Assembly: GCA_002404515.1 (NCBI GenBank)
Contig: DHJV01000125.1
Location: 19,118-42,482 of the forward strand
Reading direction: 5' to 3'
Source: Lachnospiraceae bacterium UBA4711
GTDB taxonomy: Bacteria > Bacillota > Clostridia > Lachnospirales > Lachnospiraceae
Length of the DNA stretch: 23,365 nt
In this document: positions 14,853 through 23,365 of the stretch, piece after piece
How positions within the stretch are numbered: the first letter of the stretch is position 1
How the letters are laid out: every line of letters starts with the position of its first letter
The notes under the pieces: model-generated
The model's database searches: none
What the model was told of the DNA's origin: nothing
The model's input: only the letters and a program-made list of their open reading frames with translations
Made by a program: the position numbers and the translations under genes

Positions 14853-14875
14853 CTTTTGGACATAATGTCCAGAAG
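14853..14875 (+). promoter_or_regulatory. Palindrome CTTTTGGACAT-A-ATGTCCAGAAG before prgI
   Basis: Arms of 11 bases, 10 complementary, with a one-base centre. It is nearly identical to the palindrome at 10452. It stands seven bases before the AAAGGAGG of prgI. Either an operator for an element-encoded regulator or a 5' mRNA hairpin. Confidence 0.6.
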
Positions 14876-14895
14876 GAAAATAAAGGAGGAAAAAC

Positions 14896-15303
14896 ATGGC
14901 TTACGTAGATGTTCCCAAGGATCTTACAAATATCAAGACCAAATTTATTGGTCATTTTACAAAAAGACAGTGCATATGTTTTGGACTTGGTATTGTTGTA
15001 GGATTCCCTGGATATTTTATAGCTAGGGCCGCTATAGGGACGACGGCAGCATTCTATGTTCTTATAGCAATTATGGCGCCATTCTTTTTGTTTGGAATTG
15101 TAGAAAAAGATGGATTGCCACTTGAAGTCTATATGCTTAACTTTATCAGACATACCTTTGCTTATCCCCAGATAAGAGTGGAAGAGGCTGAAAATATTTA
15201 TGAGTATTACGATGAACGGCGAAAAAAGGAAATAAAAATGATGGCACAAAAACGTGCAAAAAGGAAAGGGGTGAAAAGTCCACATGGCAGACAAAAAAAG
15301 TAA
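14896..15303 (+). CDS. prgI: PrgI-family protein (VirB3-like T4SS membrane subunit)
   Basis: A 135-residue protein. It begins with the family's VPKDLTNIKTKFIGHFTKRQ, then has two membrane segments (about residues 28-48 and 53-72) and a basic cytoplasmic tail rich in Lys and Arg (RRKKEIKMMAQKRAKRKG). PrgI proteins stand next to VirB4 in Gram-positive type IV systems and correspond to VirB3, anchoring the ATPase to the membrane. AAAGGAGG precedes the ATG. The last 20 bases overlap virB4, so the two should be translated together. Confidence 0.93.
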   Translation: MAYVDVPKDLTNIKTKFIGHFTKRQCICFGLGIVVGFPGYFIARAAIGTTAAFYVLIAIMAPFFLFGIVEKDGLPLEVYMLNFIRHTFAYPQIRVEEAENIYEYYDERRKKEIKMMAQKRAKRKGVKSPHGRQKK

Positions 15304-17761
15304 CGAGCCTAGAAGGGAAAATGGAAGAATTCCTACATATCAGACGGCGTATCATGGCGCAAAGAAAAAGGATCCTCTTACGAATCTTGCACGTATTATT
15401 GTCGAGAAATTTGATAAGCGTCGTGTGCCGGAAAATACGATTGATACGATACCATTTGATCAGATATATCCAGATGGATTGTGCCGTATAGGTGATAACT
15501 TTTATTCTAAAATGGTGCAGTTTTATGACATAAATTATCAGCTTGCACAGAATGATGAAAAGCAACATATATTTGCTGAGTATTGCCAGTTTTTGAATTA
15601 CTTTGATGAGACAATACACTTCCAATTTTGTTTTATTAATCAGAGAGTGGACATGGAGGAGTATAAGAAAGTTATATCTATTCCAGATCAGAACGATGAA
15701 TTTAATGTAGTAAGACGTGAATATGCGACATATCTAAGGAATCAGCTTGAAAAAGGAAATAATGGAATCGTGAAATCAAAATACTTGGTTTTCGGTATTG
15801 AAGCTCGTGACAGGAAACAGGCGGTATCGAGATTGGCAAAGATTGAATCGGATGTAATCAATAAGTTTAAGCTGCTTGGATGTAAGTGTGTGCCAGTGAA
15901 TGGTTTGGAGAGACTTCGTATCATGCATGACTACCTTAATCAGGATTCTTTGGAAAAATTTGCGATGAAGTCGTTTAAGGATGTGGTTGAAAGTGGACTT
16001 ACACCAAAGAATTTTATTACACCAACATCGTTTGATTTTAGAGCGAAGGATTACTATAAAATCGGAGATATGTTTGCAACGACAAATTTTCTTGTAATAT
16101 CTGCACCAGAGATTTCCGATGAAATGCTTGCAGACATTCTTAATATGGAAGATGCATTAAGCGTCACAATGCATATTGATACACTTAATCAGACAGAAGC
16201 TATGAAATATATTAAAGGTAAGCTGTCTGATATCAATAAGATGAAGATTGAGGAACAGAAGAAAGCTATCCGAAGCGGCTATGACATGGATATCATTCCG
16301 CCGGATATTGAGACATATTCGGAGGAAGCACACGGACTGCTGAAGGAAATGCAGTCGAGAAATGAAAGACTTTTCAAAGTGACTTTCCTTATTACATCAT
16401 TTAATGAGAACCTTCAGAAGATGAAAGACTTCCGGTTCACATTATCAAACAACATTCAGTCAGCAAACTGCGTACTTCGTAAGCTGGATCATCAGCAGGA
16501 GCAGGGGTTTGAATCATCACTTCCACTTGGAAAAAACTTCATAAAGCAGAGCCGGTATCTGACGACATCATCAACCGCAGTGTTTGTTCCATTTACGACA
16601 CAGGAGCTTTTCATGGAATCCAAGGAAAGCCTTTATATGGGACTTAACTCCCTGTCAAACGGAATGATCATGGCAGACAGAAAAATGCTGAAAAATCCTA
16701 ACGGACTGATACTCGGTACACCGGGTTCCGGAAAGTCATTTGCGACCAAGAGAGAGATACTTAACACATTCCTTGTGACAACGGATGATATTTTAATCTG
16801 TGATCCGGAGGCGGAGTATTACCCGCTTGTGAATTACCTGGGCGGACAGGTTATAAAAATCGGACAGTCATCGAAGCAGTATATCAATCCACTTGATATT
16901 AACCTTAACTATTCTGATGATGATGATCCGGTATCACTGAAAGCAGATTTTATCCTGTCATTTATGGAGCTTGTTGTAGGTGGTAAAAGTGGTTTGAAGC
17001 CGGAAGAAAAATCGGCAATCGACTTTGCGGTATCAAGGATTTACACGAAGTATTTTGAAAATCCGGTGCCAGAGAATATGCCGATACTTCAGGATCTTTA
17101 TAATGAACTTTTATCACACAAGGAAGATCTGGTTTCACAGCATATAGCACAGTGTATGTATCTGTATGTTGAGGGAAGCAACAACCTGTTTAACCATCGT
17201 ACAAATGTGGATATGAGCAATCGTATCATATGCTTTGACATCAAGTCACTTGGTAAGACACTGAAAAAGCTCGGTATGCTTGTCGTACAGGATGCTGTCT
17301 GGAACAGGGTAACAGTAAACCGTGAAATGCATAAGTTCACGAGATTTTACATAGACGAATTCCATTTACTCTTGAAGGACGAGCTGACAGCGGCTTATTC
17401 GATGGAGATCTGGAAACGATTTAGAAAGTGGGGAGGAATACCGACAGGAATTACACAGAATGTCAAGGATTTCCTTGCTTCAAAGGAAATCGAAAATATA
17501 TTTGATAACTCGGATTTTGTGTATATGCTCAACCAGGGTGCAGACGATAGAGATATTCTTGCCCAGAAGCTTGACATATCACAGCATCAGATCAAATACG
17601 TGACGAATGTTGGACAAGGTGAAGGACTCATTTTTTTTGGAGATATTGTTCAGCCTTTTGTTGATAGGTTCCCTAAGGATACTCTTATGTATACACTTCT
17701 TACGACAAAGCCGGCAGAGACTAAGACAGAGACAGAAACTGCTTCAGAGCAGGCAGGTTAG
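15284..17761 (+). CDS. VirB4/TrsE/ConE-type conjugation ATPase
   Basis: An 825-residue protein whose ATG lies inside the end of prgI, with AAGGAAAGGGGTG before it. The N-terminal half is the VirB4 assembly domain. The C-terminal half is the AAA-like motor: ILGTPGSGKSFATKRE (P-loop, K484), ICDPEAEYYPLVNYLGG, and RFYIDEFHLLLKDE (Walker B near residue 690), then GGIPTGITQNVKDFLAS. It drives assembly of the mating channel and possibly substrate transfer. Bases from about 16250 to 17560 use more G and C at third positions (CTG, CCG, GGA) than the first 900 bases of the gene, hinting at recombination between related elements. The length is normal for the family. Confidence 0.96.
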   Translation: MADKKSNEPRRENGRIPTYQTAYHGAKKKDPLTNLARIIVEKFDKRRVPENTIDTIPFDQIYPDGLCRIGDNFYSKMVQFYDINYQLAQNDEKQHIFAEYCQFLNYFDETIHFQFCFINQRVDMEEYKKVISIPDQNDEFNVVRREYATYLRNQLEKGNNGIVKSKYLVFGIEARDRKQAVSRLAKIESDVINKFKLLGCKCVPVNGLERLRIMHDYLNQDSLEKFAMKSFKDVVESGLTPKNFITPTSFDFRAKDYYKIGDMFATTNFLVISAPEISDEMLADILNMEDALSVTMHIDTLNQTEAMKYIKGKLSDINKMKIEEQKKAIRSGYDMDIIPPDIETYSEEAHGLLKEMQSRNERLFKVTFLITSFNENLQKMKDFRFTLSNNIQSANCVLRKLDHQQEQGFESSLPLGKNFIKQSRYLTTSSTAVFVPFTTQELFMESKESLYMGLNSLSNGMIMADRKMLKNPNGLILGTPGSGKSFATKREILNTFLVTTDDILICDPEAEYYPLVNYLGGQVIKIGQSSKQYINPLDINLNYSDDDDPVSLKADFILSFMELVVGGKSGLKPEEKSAIDFAVSRIYTKYFENPVPENMPILQDLYNELLSHKEDLVSQHIAQCMYLYVEGSNNLFNHRTNVDMSNRIICFDIKSLGKTLKKLGMLVVQDAVWNRVTVNREMHKFTRFYIDEFHLLLKDELTAAYSMEIWKRFRKWGGIPTGITQNVKDFLASKEIENIFDNSDFVYMLNQGADDRDILAQKLDISQHQIKYVTNVGQGEGLIFFGDIVQPFVDRFPKDTLMYTLLTTKPAETKTETETASEQAG

Positions 17762-17779
17762 AATTAAGGAGGTCGCCGG

Positions 17780-19828
17780 ATGGGATATGATCTGAAGGGC
17801 AAGATGGCAGATATGGCAGGTGACACTCTGAAAAACGTAGAAGATGGTGGTAATAAACTATCTAGTGAAAATACGGAGAGTGCACAGAAACTTTCAAATA
17901 AAACCACGCACACAACGCTTGAAGTGAGTAGGGAAGTCAGAGATAAGCTGGTAAACAGGAGAAGAAAAGTCCCAGAAACTAATCAAGAGGCAGCAAATAG
18001 AATATTACTTCATAGTGAGGGTGTTTCTGATACAAAGTTGCATGATCATAGAAAGAAGTTACAAAAAAAACTCCGGCAACAGTACAATATCAAAACTTCT
18101 GTAAAGGGAGGTTTAAAGACTGATCTTAGAGTGGAAGTGGGTACTGAGAGTAAACTGCATGAAGGAGCAAAATATTCAGCTATTTCACAAGCAGCATCAT
18201 TTGGTAAAAGAACACTTCGTATGACAGATGATATGGCAAATGATGAAAAAGGTCTGGGAATTCAAAATGCTTGGACAGATGCAGCAAATAAGGTTTCGGA
18301 TGCGGCATCAACAGTCTATTCGGTATCAAGTACGGCAAAGTATTGGCGTCAGCAAAGACGGGAAAAAGATATAACCAGGCTTATAAAACAGGAAGATAAG
18401 ATTGCCAAAAATGCTATAAAGATAAATTACCAAACTGCTCTTGACAGGGCAAAAGAAAGTGATCTTTGGAAAAATAGCAATATGTATGATCGTTATCTGC
18501 AGAAAAAGGCTGTCAAAAAGAAGTATATGAAAAATGCCATTAAAGAGTATCAAAATGCAAAAAAAGCAAAAAGCACGGCAACTGTTACATATACGACAGG
18601 CTTAAATGTGTATGACAAAATTAAGCAAGGGGCAGGATTCTTGTGGGAGTCTGTTAAGGCGCTTGCTTCATCACCTCTAGGTAGGATAGCAATTGTATCA
18701 ACTGCTGCAGTCGCATTGGTTATATCACTGATTGGAGCTGCTGGTCCGATATTGCTTATGTCATTTGGTGGCGATTCAAATAACTCTGCATCACAACCTA
18801 TAATAGGCACAGGTTTTCCGAGTGCGGTTATGGATTGGAAAGAATGGGTTACAGAACGATGTAAAGCTAATAACGATGCATCAAGCAATATAGATCTTAA
18901 TGATTATGTAAATGCTATTCTTGCGACTATTCAACAGGAATCAGGAGGAATTTCATCAAGTTGTGGTGGAGATCTCATGCAATGTAAGGAAAGTGGATTG
19001 TGGGATGACAGTACCATGCCATCTGACTGGACAACTGAGCAAAAATCAATAGACATTGGTATACGTGTGTTTTATTCCCATATGAAAACATGGGGGGTGG
19101 ACGGAGCTGATGATTATGATAATCTACAAATTGTTGCCCAGGCATACAATTATGGTGGTGGTTGGCTTGGATTTATGAAGGGCAAAAATGCCACAAAATG
19201 GACACTGGAACTTTCAACTGAGTATTCAAATGAACAGGCAAAGAAAAGTGGTTGGACAAGCTATGGTCATAAAGAATATGGTGAAGAATGGCTTGAAAAG
19301 TATAAAAGTGGTTCATCAGTTGGAGGAGGAGCAATAGTTGTCGCAAATGGAGCTGCAGGAGTTATGCAGACAGCGCAAAATCAGATAGGAATTACAGAAA
19401 ATCCAATAGGATCTAATAACGTTATTTATAACACAGACTATTATGGACAGGAAGTAAGTGGAGACGCTTATCCATGGTGTTGCGTGTTTGTCTGGTGGTG
19501 CTTTAATAAGAGTGGCAATGGAGATGCTTTTTACGATGGGGGCAAAGTAGCTGGATGTGGAGCAGTTTATACATGGGCACAGAATAATGGTTTATTCATT
19601 ACAAGCACTGAGGCTAAGTATGGAGATATTGTTCTATTTGGGAACAATGAACATATAGAGGTTGTTGTGTCTAATAATGGAGATGGCACATTTACAACTA
19701 TTGGAGGTAATACTTCAAGTGACGGCGTGAGTGGATCACAAAGTAATGGTGGATGTGTAGCGTTAAAGACTAGATATACAACAGGTGGATTCCCAATCAC
19801 ATCGTTTATCAGACCTAAGTATAAGTAA
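17780..19828 (+). CDS. Membrane-anchored cell-wall hydrolase: lysozyme-like plus CHAP (VirB1-like)
   Basis: A 682-residue protein with TAAGGAGG seven bases before the ATG. Residues 1-295 are a long, highly charged helical region (KKLQKKLRQQYNIK and similar) that should stay in the cytoplasm. One membrane helix follows at about 300-328. Outside lies a lysozyme-like transglycosylase domain (about 350-500), with the likely catalytic glutamate in ATIQQESGG near 386 and a QAYNYGGGWLGF stretch. The end is a CHAP peptidase/amidase domain (about 540-682), with cysteines in AYPWCCVFVWWCF near 566 and a histidine in NEHIEVV near 624. It opens peptidoglycan so the mating channel can pass. The architecture corresponds to CD1108-like proteins of C. 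difficile elements. Confidence 0.9.
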   Translation: MGYDLKGKMADMAGDTLKNVEDGGNKLSSENTESAQKLSNKTTHTTLEVSREVRDKLVNRRRKVPETNQEAANRILLHSEGVSDTKLHDHRKKLQKKLRQQYNIKTSVKGGLKTDLRVEVGTESKLHEGAKYSAISQAASFGKRTLRMTDDMANDEKGLGIQNAWTDAANKVSDAASTVYSVSSTAKYWRQQRREKDITRLIKQEDKIAKNAIKINYQTALDRAKESDLWKNSNMYDRYLQKKAVKKKYMKNAIKEYQNAKKAKSTATVTYTTGLNVYDKIKQGAGFLWESVKALASSPLGRIAIVSTAAVALVISLIGAAGPILLMSFGGDSNNSASQPIIGTGFPSAVMDWKEWVTERCKANNDASSNIDLNDYVNAILATIQQESGGISSSCGGDLMQCKESGLWDDSTMPSDWTTEQKSIDIGIRVFYSHMKTWGVDGADDYDNLQIVAQAYNYGGGWLGFMKGKNATKWTLELSTEYSNEQAKKSGWTSYGHKEYGEEWLEKYKSGSSVGGGAIVVANGAAGVMQTAQNQIGITENPIGSNNVIYNTDYYGQEVSGDAYPWCCVFVWWCFNKSGNGDAFYDGGKVAGCGAVYTWAQNNGLFITSTEAKYGDIVLFGNNEHIEVVVSNNGDGTFTTIGGNTSSDGVSGSQSNGGCVALKTRYTTGGFPITSFIRPKYK

Positions 19829-19841
19829 AAGGAGCAAGAAC

Positions 19842-20141
19842 GTGGAAAGATACGAAGATAAAATTGCAAAGCAGAAGATAGAAAGAGATAGACAACAGGA
19901 TAAGGTGAATAAGCTTACTGTTGAATATGAAAAGGTACGAAGTAGGCTTAACAAGGAGAATGCAAAGCTGCAGGAATTAAATGATAAGATAGATAGAACG
20001 GAATATTTCCTTTTTAAAACAAAACTCAAGGAGGTAGGATTAGAGGGAAATCCAGAGAGTGCTATAGACACTCTTATAACTGTCTATGCACAGCATGTTG
20101 AAGTAGCAGGGGATGATAATTCTCCTGCTACAACTTTTTAG
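19842..20141 (+). CDS. DUF4315-family coiled-coil protein
   Basis: The GTG at 19842 is preceded by AAAAGGAGC at suitable distance. An in-frame ATG at 19785 would lie inside the hydrolase gene and is rejected. The 99-residue protein is a continuous coiled coil over residues about 1-55 (KIAKQKIERDRQQDKVNKLT and similar heptads) with a short C-terminal domain. I recognise the DUF4315 type, found constantly between the wall hydrolase and the DUF4366 protein in Tn1549-like elements. Molecular role unknown. It starts 13 bp after the hydrolase stop and ends nine bp before the next gene. Confidence 0.88.
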   Translation: MERYEDKIAKQKIERDRQQDKVNKLTVEYEKVRSRLNKENAKLQELNDKIDRTEYFLFKTKLKEVGLEGNPESAIDTLITVYAQHVEVAGDDNSPATTF

Positions 20142-20150
20142 AAACAGGAG

Positions 20151-21554
20151 ATGAATAAGAGGATGAATGAGATGTTAAAAAAATTAATTTTTTCTTTCGC
20201 ATTGGTGGGAATACTTTTAGGAAGTTTTAAAGGTTACACCGTTTATGCACAGGATGATTCTGGATCCGAAGTTACAACAGAGATGACGACAGAAACGACT
20301 ACAGGAGCAACAACTGAGTCTACACAGACAACTCCATCTACAAAGGATCCAAACTCTTCAGAGACTACATCTGAAGTGGTGGCATCAAATGATAACAAGT
20401 ATAAGGTTAAAATATCAATTGCTCTTGCAAAGGCTGGTTGGTATAACGATTCAGCAATGGTTAATGTTAAGGTTGAAAAAATCTATGGAGATAGTAAGTT
20501 CAAAATTAATACTATTGAGGCAAAGATTGGATCAACAGGTAGCTGGGTAGATATTACCGATGATAGAGCCATAGAGATTACGGAGAACTGTACAGTATAT
20601 GTTAAAGTGACTGATATGAATGGGCAGGAATACGAGAAGAATCGATTTATTAAATGCTTTGATACAGTGCCCCCAACATTAAATGCGGCAGTGAGTGAGG
20701 GACTGTTGACAGTTCTTACATACGATACAGAAAGTGGAGTAAAAAAAATATATATCAATGAATATAGTTTTGATCCAGATGAAAATGGTGTTGTGTCCGT
20801 CAGACTGCAGAAATTTGATTCTACATATCAATACTTTTATATTTATGCTATTGATAATGCCGGAAATTCAAGCATGGTATATACAGTAAATAATCCTTAC
20901 TATAAGGATAAAACCACGGAAGAAGGAAGCAGTGAGGAAAACACGGAGAATCCTGCAGATTCCCTGCCGGATAATGGTAGTGCAACTGTTACAAATCCAT
21001 CAACAGGAGCAGTTACATCAGTAACAGATGAAGCTGGAAAAGATATATCTAAGACTGTTAATAAAAAGCAGTTTTATACAATAGTAACAAGGGATGGACA
21101 GCAGTATTTTCTGGTAATTGATATGTCAGCTTCGTATACAGACGATGATGGTGTAGATGTTACTCACGGAAATGGTACAGTTTATTTCCTTACTTCGGTA
21201 TCTAATGATAACTTGCTGAATTTTGTTAATAGTGGTGAGCAGACATTGCCACAGAATTCTGTAGCCCAGGGAAATAATATAGATAAAGATACAGTAACAC
21301 CAGATATGGATGAATCGACAACCGAAGAGAGTACTGAGGATGCTAATGCTGATGCAGACAAAAAGAAAGAAAGCAAAGGTTTGGGCATTTGGTTGTATGT
21401 GATTATATTTGGAGTAATGGCTATAGTGATTGTAGGATATAAGGCGTTGTCTGGAAAAAAGGGAAAGCCAGAAGCAAATGACGACGAGATGTATGGGCTT
21501 AGCGATGAAGATGACTTAGAGGAAACAGATGATGATCCGGATCAGGACGAGTAA
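20151..21554 (+). CDS. DUF4366-family surface protein, signal peptide and C-terminal anchor
   Basis: A 467-residue protein. The ATG at 20151 directly abuts AGGAG. Met-8 at 20172, with AAGAGG eight bases before it, may be the real start and gives a classical signal peptide (MLKKLIFSFALVGILLGSFK, ending YAQ). A Thr/Ser/Glu-rich linker (about 38-72) follows, then Ig-like or OmpL47-like repeats with NAGNSS near 243, then the DUF4366 core (QFYTIVTRDGQQYFLVIDMS ... GNGTVYFLTS, about 308-350). A membrane helix lies near 411-433, and a very acidic cytoplasmic tail closes the protein (SDEDDLEETDDDPDQDE). It is displayed on the outer face and may help contact or stabilise the mating channel. That role is inferred from position. 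Confidence 0.88.
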   Translation: MNKRMNEMLKKLIFSFALVGILLGSFKGYTVYAQDDSGSEVTTEMTTETTTGATTESTQTTPSTKDPNSSETTSEVVASNDNKYKVKISIALAKAGWYNDSAMVNVKVEKIYGDSKFKINTIEAKIGSTGSWVDITDDRAIEITENCTVYVKVTDMNGQEYEKNRFIKCFDTVPPTLNAAVSEGLLTVLTYDTESGVKKIYINEYSFDPDENGVVSVRLQKFDSTYQYFYIYAIDNAGNSSMVYTVNNPYYKDKTTEEGSSEENTENPADSLPDNGSATVTNPSTGAVTSVTDEAGKDISKTVNKKQFYTIVTRDGQQYFLVIDMSASYTDDDGVDVTHGNGTVYFLTSVSNDNLLNFVNSGEQTLPQNSVAQGNNIDKDTVTPDMDESTTEESTEDANADADKKKESKGLGIWLYVIIFGVMAIVIVGYKALSGKKGKPEANDDEMYGLSDEDDLEETDDDPDQDE

Positions 21555-21581
21555 TAACTAATATGCAATAAGATACAATAG

Positions 21582-21609
21582 GTGGCAGTTGATAGACTGC
21601 CACTTTTTT
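21582..21609 (+). terminator. Rho-independent terminator upstream of topB
   Basis: GTGGCAGT (21582-21589) pairs with ACTGCCAC (21596-21603), followed by TTTTTT. The Shine-Dalgarno of topB begins immediately after it, so topB transcription needs read-through or a start very near. Confidence 0.8.
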
Positions 21610-21622
21610 AGGAGGTAAAACT

Positions 21623-23365
21623 ATGAAATTGGTAATAGCAGAGAAATCAAGTGTTGCAAATAGTATAGCTGAAGTGATTGGCGCTAATGATTCGACAGGC
21701 GATGGATATAGGAGTGGAAATGGCTATATAGTTTCTTGGTGTGTTGGACATTTGATTGAGTTGTCGGAACCCGCTAGTTATGGTGAGCAGTATGAAAAAT
21801 GGACATATGATTCGTTGCCAATTATTCCAGATTCATTTTCGTATGAAGTGAAAAACGACACAATAAAACAGTATAAGGTGTTAAGTGAGCTGATGATGAG
21901 AGACGATGTTGAATCTCTGGTTTGTGCAACGGATGCGGGGCGAGAAGGAGAGCTTATTTTTAGGTTAGTTTATAACAAGGTTGGTTGTCAGAAACCTTTT
22001 GAACGTTTATGGATTTCTTCGATGGAAGAGTCTTCAATTAGAGAAGGGTTTAATAATCTTAAGCCAGGAAGAGAATTTGATCACTTATATGAATCAGCTC
22101 TCGCAAGGCAGAAGGCAGACTGGCTCGTAGGTATTAATGGTACAAGACTTTTCACCGTACTGTACAATAAGCTCTTGAAGGTTGGAAGGGTTCAGACACC
22201 TACACTTGCTATGTTGGTAGATCGAGAAATGAAGATTAATGATTTCAAGAAAGAGACTTATTATATAGCACATATTCTTGGAAATGGGATAGATGCGGTA
22301 TCTGAACATATTGGTGATAAAAGCCAGGCGGATAGTGTTGCGAAAGAATGTAAAAATGAACAGGCAACTGTTACAAGTGTAGTAAAGGAAGAGAAAAAGA
22401 TATCTCCACCGAGACTATATGATCTTACTACGCTGCAGAGAGATGCGAATAGATTGTTTGGATTTACTGCTAAGCAGACTCTTGAATATACTCAGAACCT
22501 GTATGAGAGAAAGTTGGTTACATATCCGAGAACGGATAGCCAATATCTTTCGGATGATATGGAGGAGACTGCAAAGAATGTAATAGAGGCTATTTTCGAT
22601 TCGACACTATTTGATCAGGACATTATGTTTAATCCGGCTGTTGATCAGGTCTTAAATAGCAAAAAAGTTACAGACCACCATGCCATTATTCCAACGGTTG
22701 AGATTGTAAAACAGGATTTAAAAGAGGTTCCTGTTGGTGAAATAAAAGTATTATCGTTATGTGCTAACAGGCTATTGTGCGCTACAGCATCAAGACATAT
22801 TTATAACTCAACAAAGGCGGAGTTTAACTGCAAGGGAAATATATTTAAGGTATCTGGTAAAGAAGTGATCTCGAACGGATGGAAAGATTTTGATGATATT
22901 TTCAAAAAGAAATATAAGACAACTGAGGAAAAAACGGAGACAGATGATGTAAATAAACTGCCAGATCTTACAGAAGGTATGAATATTCTAGTTGAAGATA
23001 CAAGAGTCTCTGAGCATTATACACAGCCCCCAAAGCATTATACCGAGGATAGCTTATTGGCTGCAATGGATAAAGCTGGAAGTGAAAATATGTCAGATGA
23101 TGTTGAACGCAAAGGCCTGGGGACTCCGGCAACTAGAGCAGATATTATAGAGAAACTTGTTAAAGATGGATTTGTGAAGCGAGAAAAAAAGCAGATGATA
23201 CCAACAGATGATGGTATAAAACTGATTACTATTTTACCAGATGTGGTTAAATCCCCCAAATTAACTGCGGACTGGGAGAATGAACTTGCACAGGTATCAA
23301 AAGGTGAAGTTGCGGAAGAATCTTTTATGGAGGAAATTACCCAGATGGTTGGTAATCTGGTAGCC
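21623..23365 (+). CDS. topB: DNA topoisomerase III (type IA), truncated by the window end
   Basis: Reads open for 581 codons to the edge of the window. AGGAGGT stands six bases before the ATG. The TOPRIM domain starts MKLVIAEKSSVANSIAEVIG and holds ATDAGREGELIF (near residue 103). SALARQKADWLVGIN and RVQTPTLAMLV follow, and the active-site tyrosine is in LVTYPRTDSQYLSDDM (Y301). HHAIIPT and GLGTPATRADIIEKLVKDGF lie further on. It cuts and rejoins single strands, unlinking daughter DNA during replication or transfer. TopB is a standard member of Tn1549/CTn5-like transfer modules after DUF4366. The missing C-terminal part should hold the end of the core domain and perhaps zinc ribbons. Confidence 0.95.
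   Translation, partial: MKLVIAEKSSVANSIAEVIGANDSTGDGYRSGNGYIVSWCVGHLIELSEPASYGEQYEKWTYDSLPIIPDSFSYEVKNDTIKQYKVLSELMMRDDVESLVCATDAGREGELIFRLVYNKVGCQKPFERLWISSMEESSIREGFNNLKPGREFDHLYESALARQKADWLVGINGTRLFTVLYNKLLKVGRVQTPTLAMLVDREMKINDFKKETYYIAHILGNGIDAVSEHIGDKSQADSVAKECKNEQATVTSVVKEEKKISPPRLYDLTTLQRDANRLFGFTAKQTLEYTQNLYERKLVTYPRTDSQYLSDDMEETAKNVIEAIFDSTLFDQDIMFNPAVDQVLNSKKVTDHHAIIPTVEIVKQDLKEVPVGEIKVLSLCANRLLCATASRHIYNSTKAEFNCKGNIFKVSGKEVISNGWKDFDDIFKKKYKTTEEKTETDDVNKLPDLTEGMNILVEDTRVSEHYTQPPKHYTEDSLLAAMDKAGSENMSDDVERKGLGTPATRADIIEKLVKDGFVKREKKQMIPTDDGIKLITILPDVVKSPKLTADWENELAQVSKGEVAEESFMEEITQMVGNLVA

Noticed and set aside
17626..17645. TTTTGGAGATATTGTTCAG resembling the element palindrome
   Set aside because: It lies inside conserved virB4 coding sequence and its arms are not complementary.

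Overview
The window holds the left part of an integrative and conjugative element (ICE) of the Tn1549/CTn5 type, sitting in the chromosome of a low-to-moderate GC Firmicute. The gene order, Shine-Dalgarno style and protein types suggest a gut Lachnospiraceae or related Clostridia. That assignment is inference, since there is no rRNA here. All genes are on the + strand.

Host part (1 to about 3150): a 64-bp tandem repeat array runs in from the left edge. It is followed by an rdgB - yfcE-type phosphodiesterase pair, a roughly 150-bp composite palindrome, and the 23S rRNA methyltransferase gene rlmD/rumA. The last few codons of rlmD look replaced, which fits an ICE attachment junction at the 3' end of the gene, a known target of some Tn1549-like elements.

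Replication and maintenance module (3395-6725): a 55-residue protein, a winged-helix-like protein, ParA, ParB and a RepA_N initiator. The middle of repA is built of 23-bp direct repeats that look like an origin embedded in the coding sequence. Two small membrane proteins and an 80-residue unknown follow, closed by a terminator.

Cargo (7677-10362): an adenine-N6 and a cytosine-C5 DNA methyltransferase, with no restriction enzyme in view. The cassette is bracketed by two copies of a roughly 90-bp leader (terminator plus palindrome), which suggests insertion into, or duplication of, the leader of the transfer operon.

Transfer module (10580 to the right edge): a basic DUF3801/PcfB-like protein, VirD4/TcpA coupling ATPase, Maff2 protein, a VirB6/TrbL-like channel protein split into two frames, PrgI (VirB3-like), VirB4 ATPase, a membrane-anchored lysozyme-plus-CHAP cell-wall hydrolase, DUF4315, DUF4366 and topoisomerase III (cut by the window end). 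Together these would cut the wall, build the mating channel, and feed it with DNA replicated and unlinked by RepA and TopB. The relaxase, oriT, recombinase and right end must lie downstream. A recurring layout in this module is a short stem-loop a few bases upstream of the Shine-Dalgarno sequence of the next gene. Three of these share a TTTGGA...TCCAAA-type palindrome.
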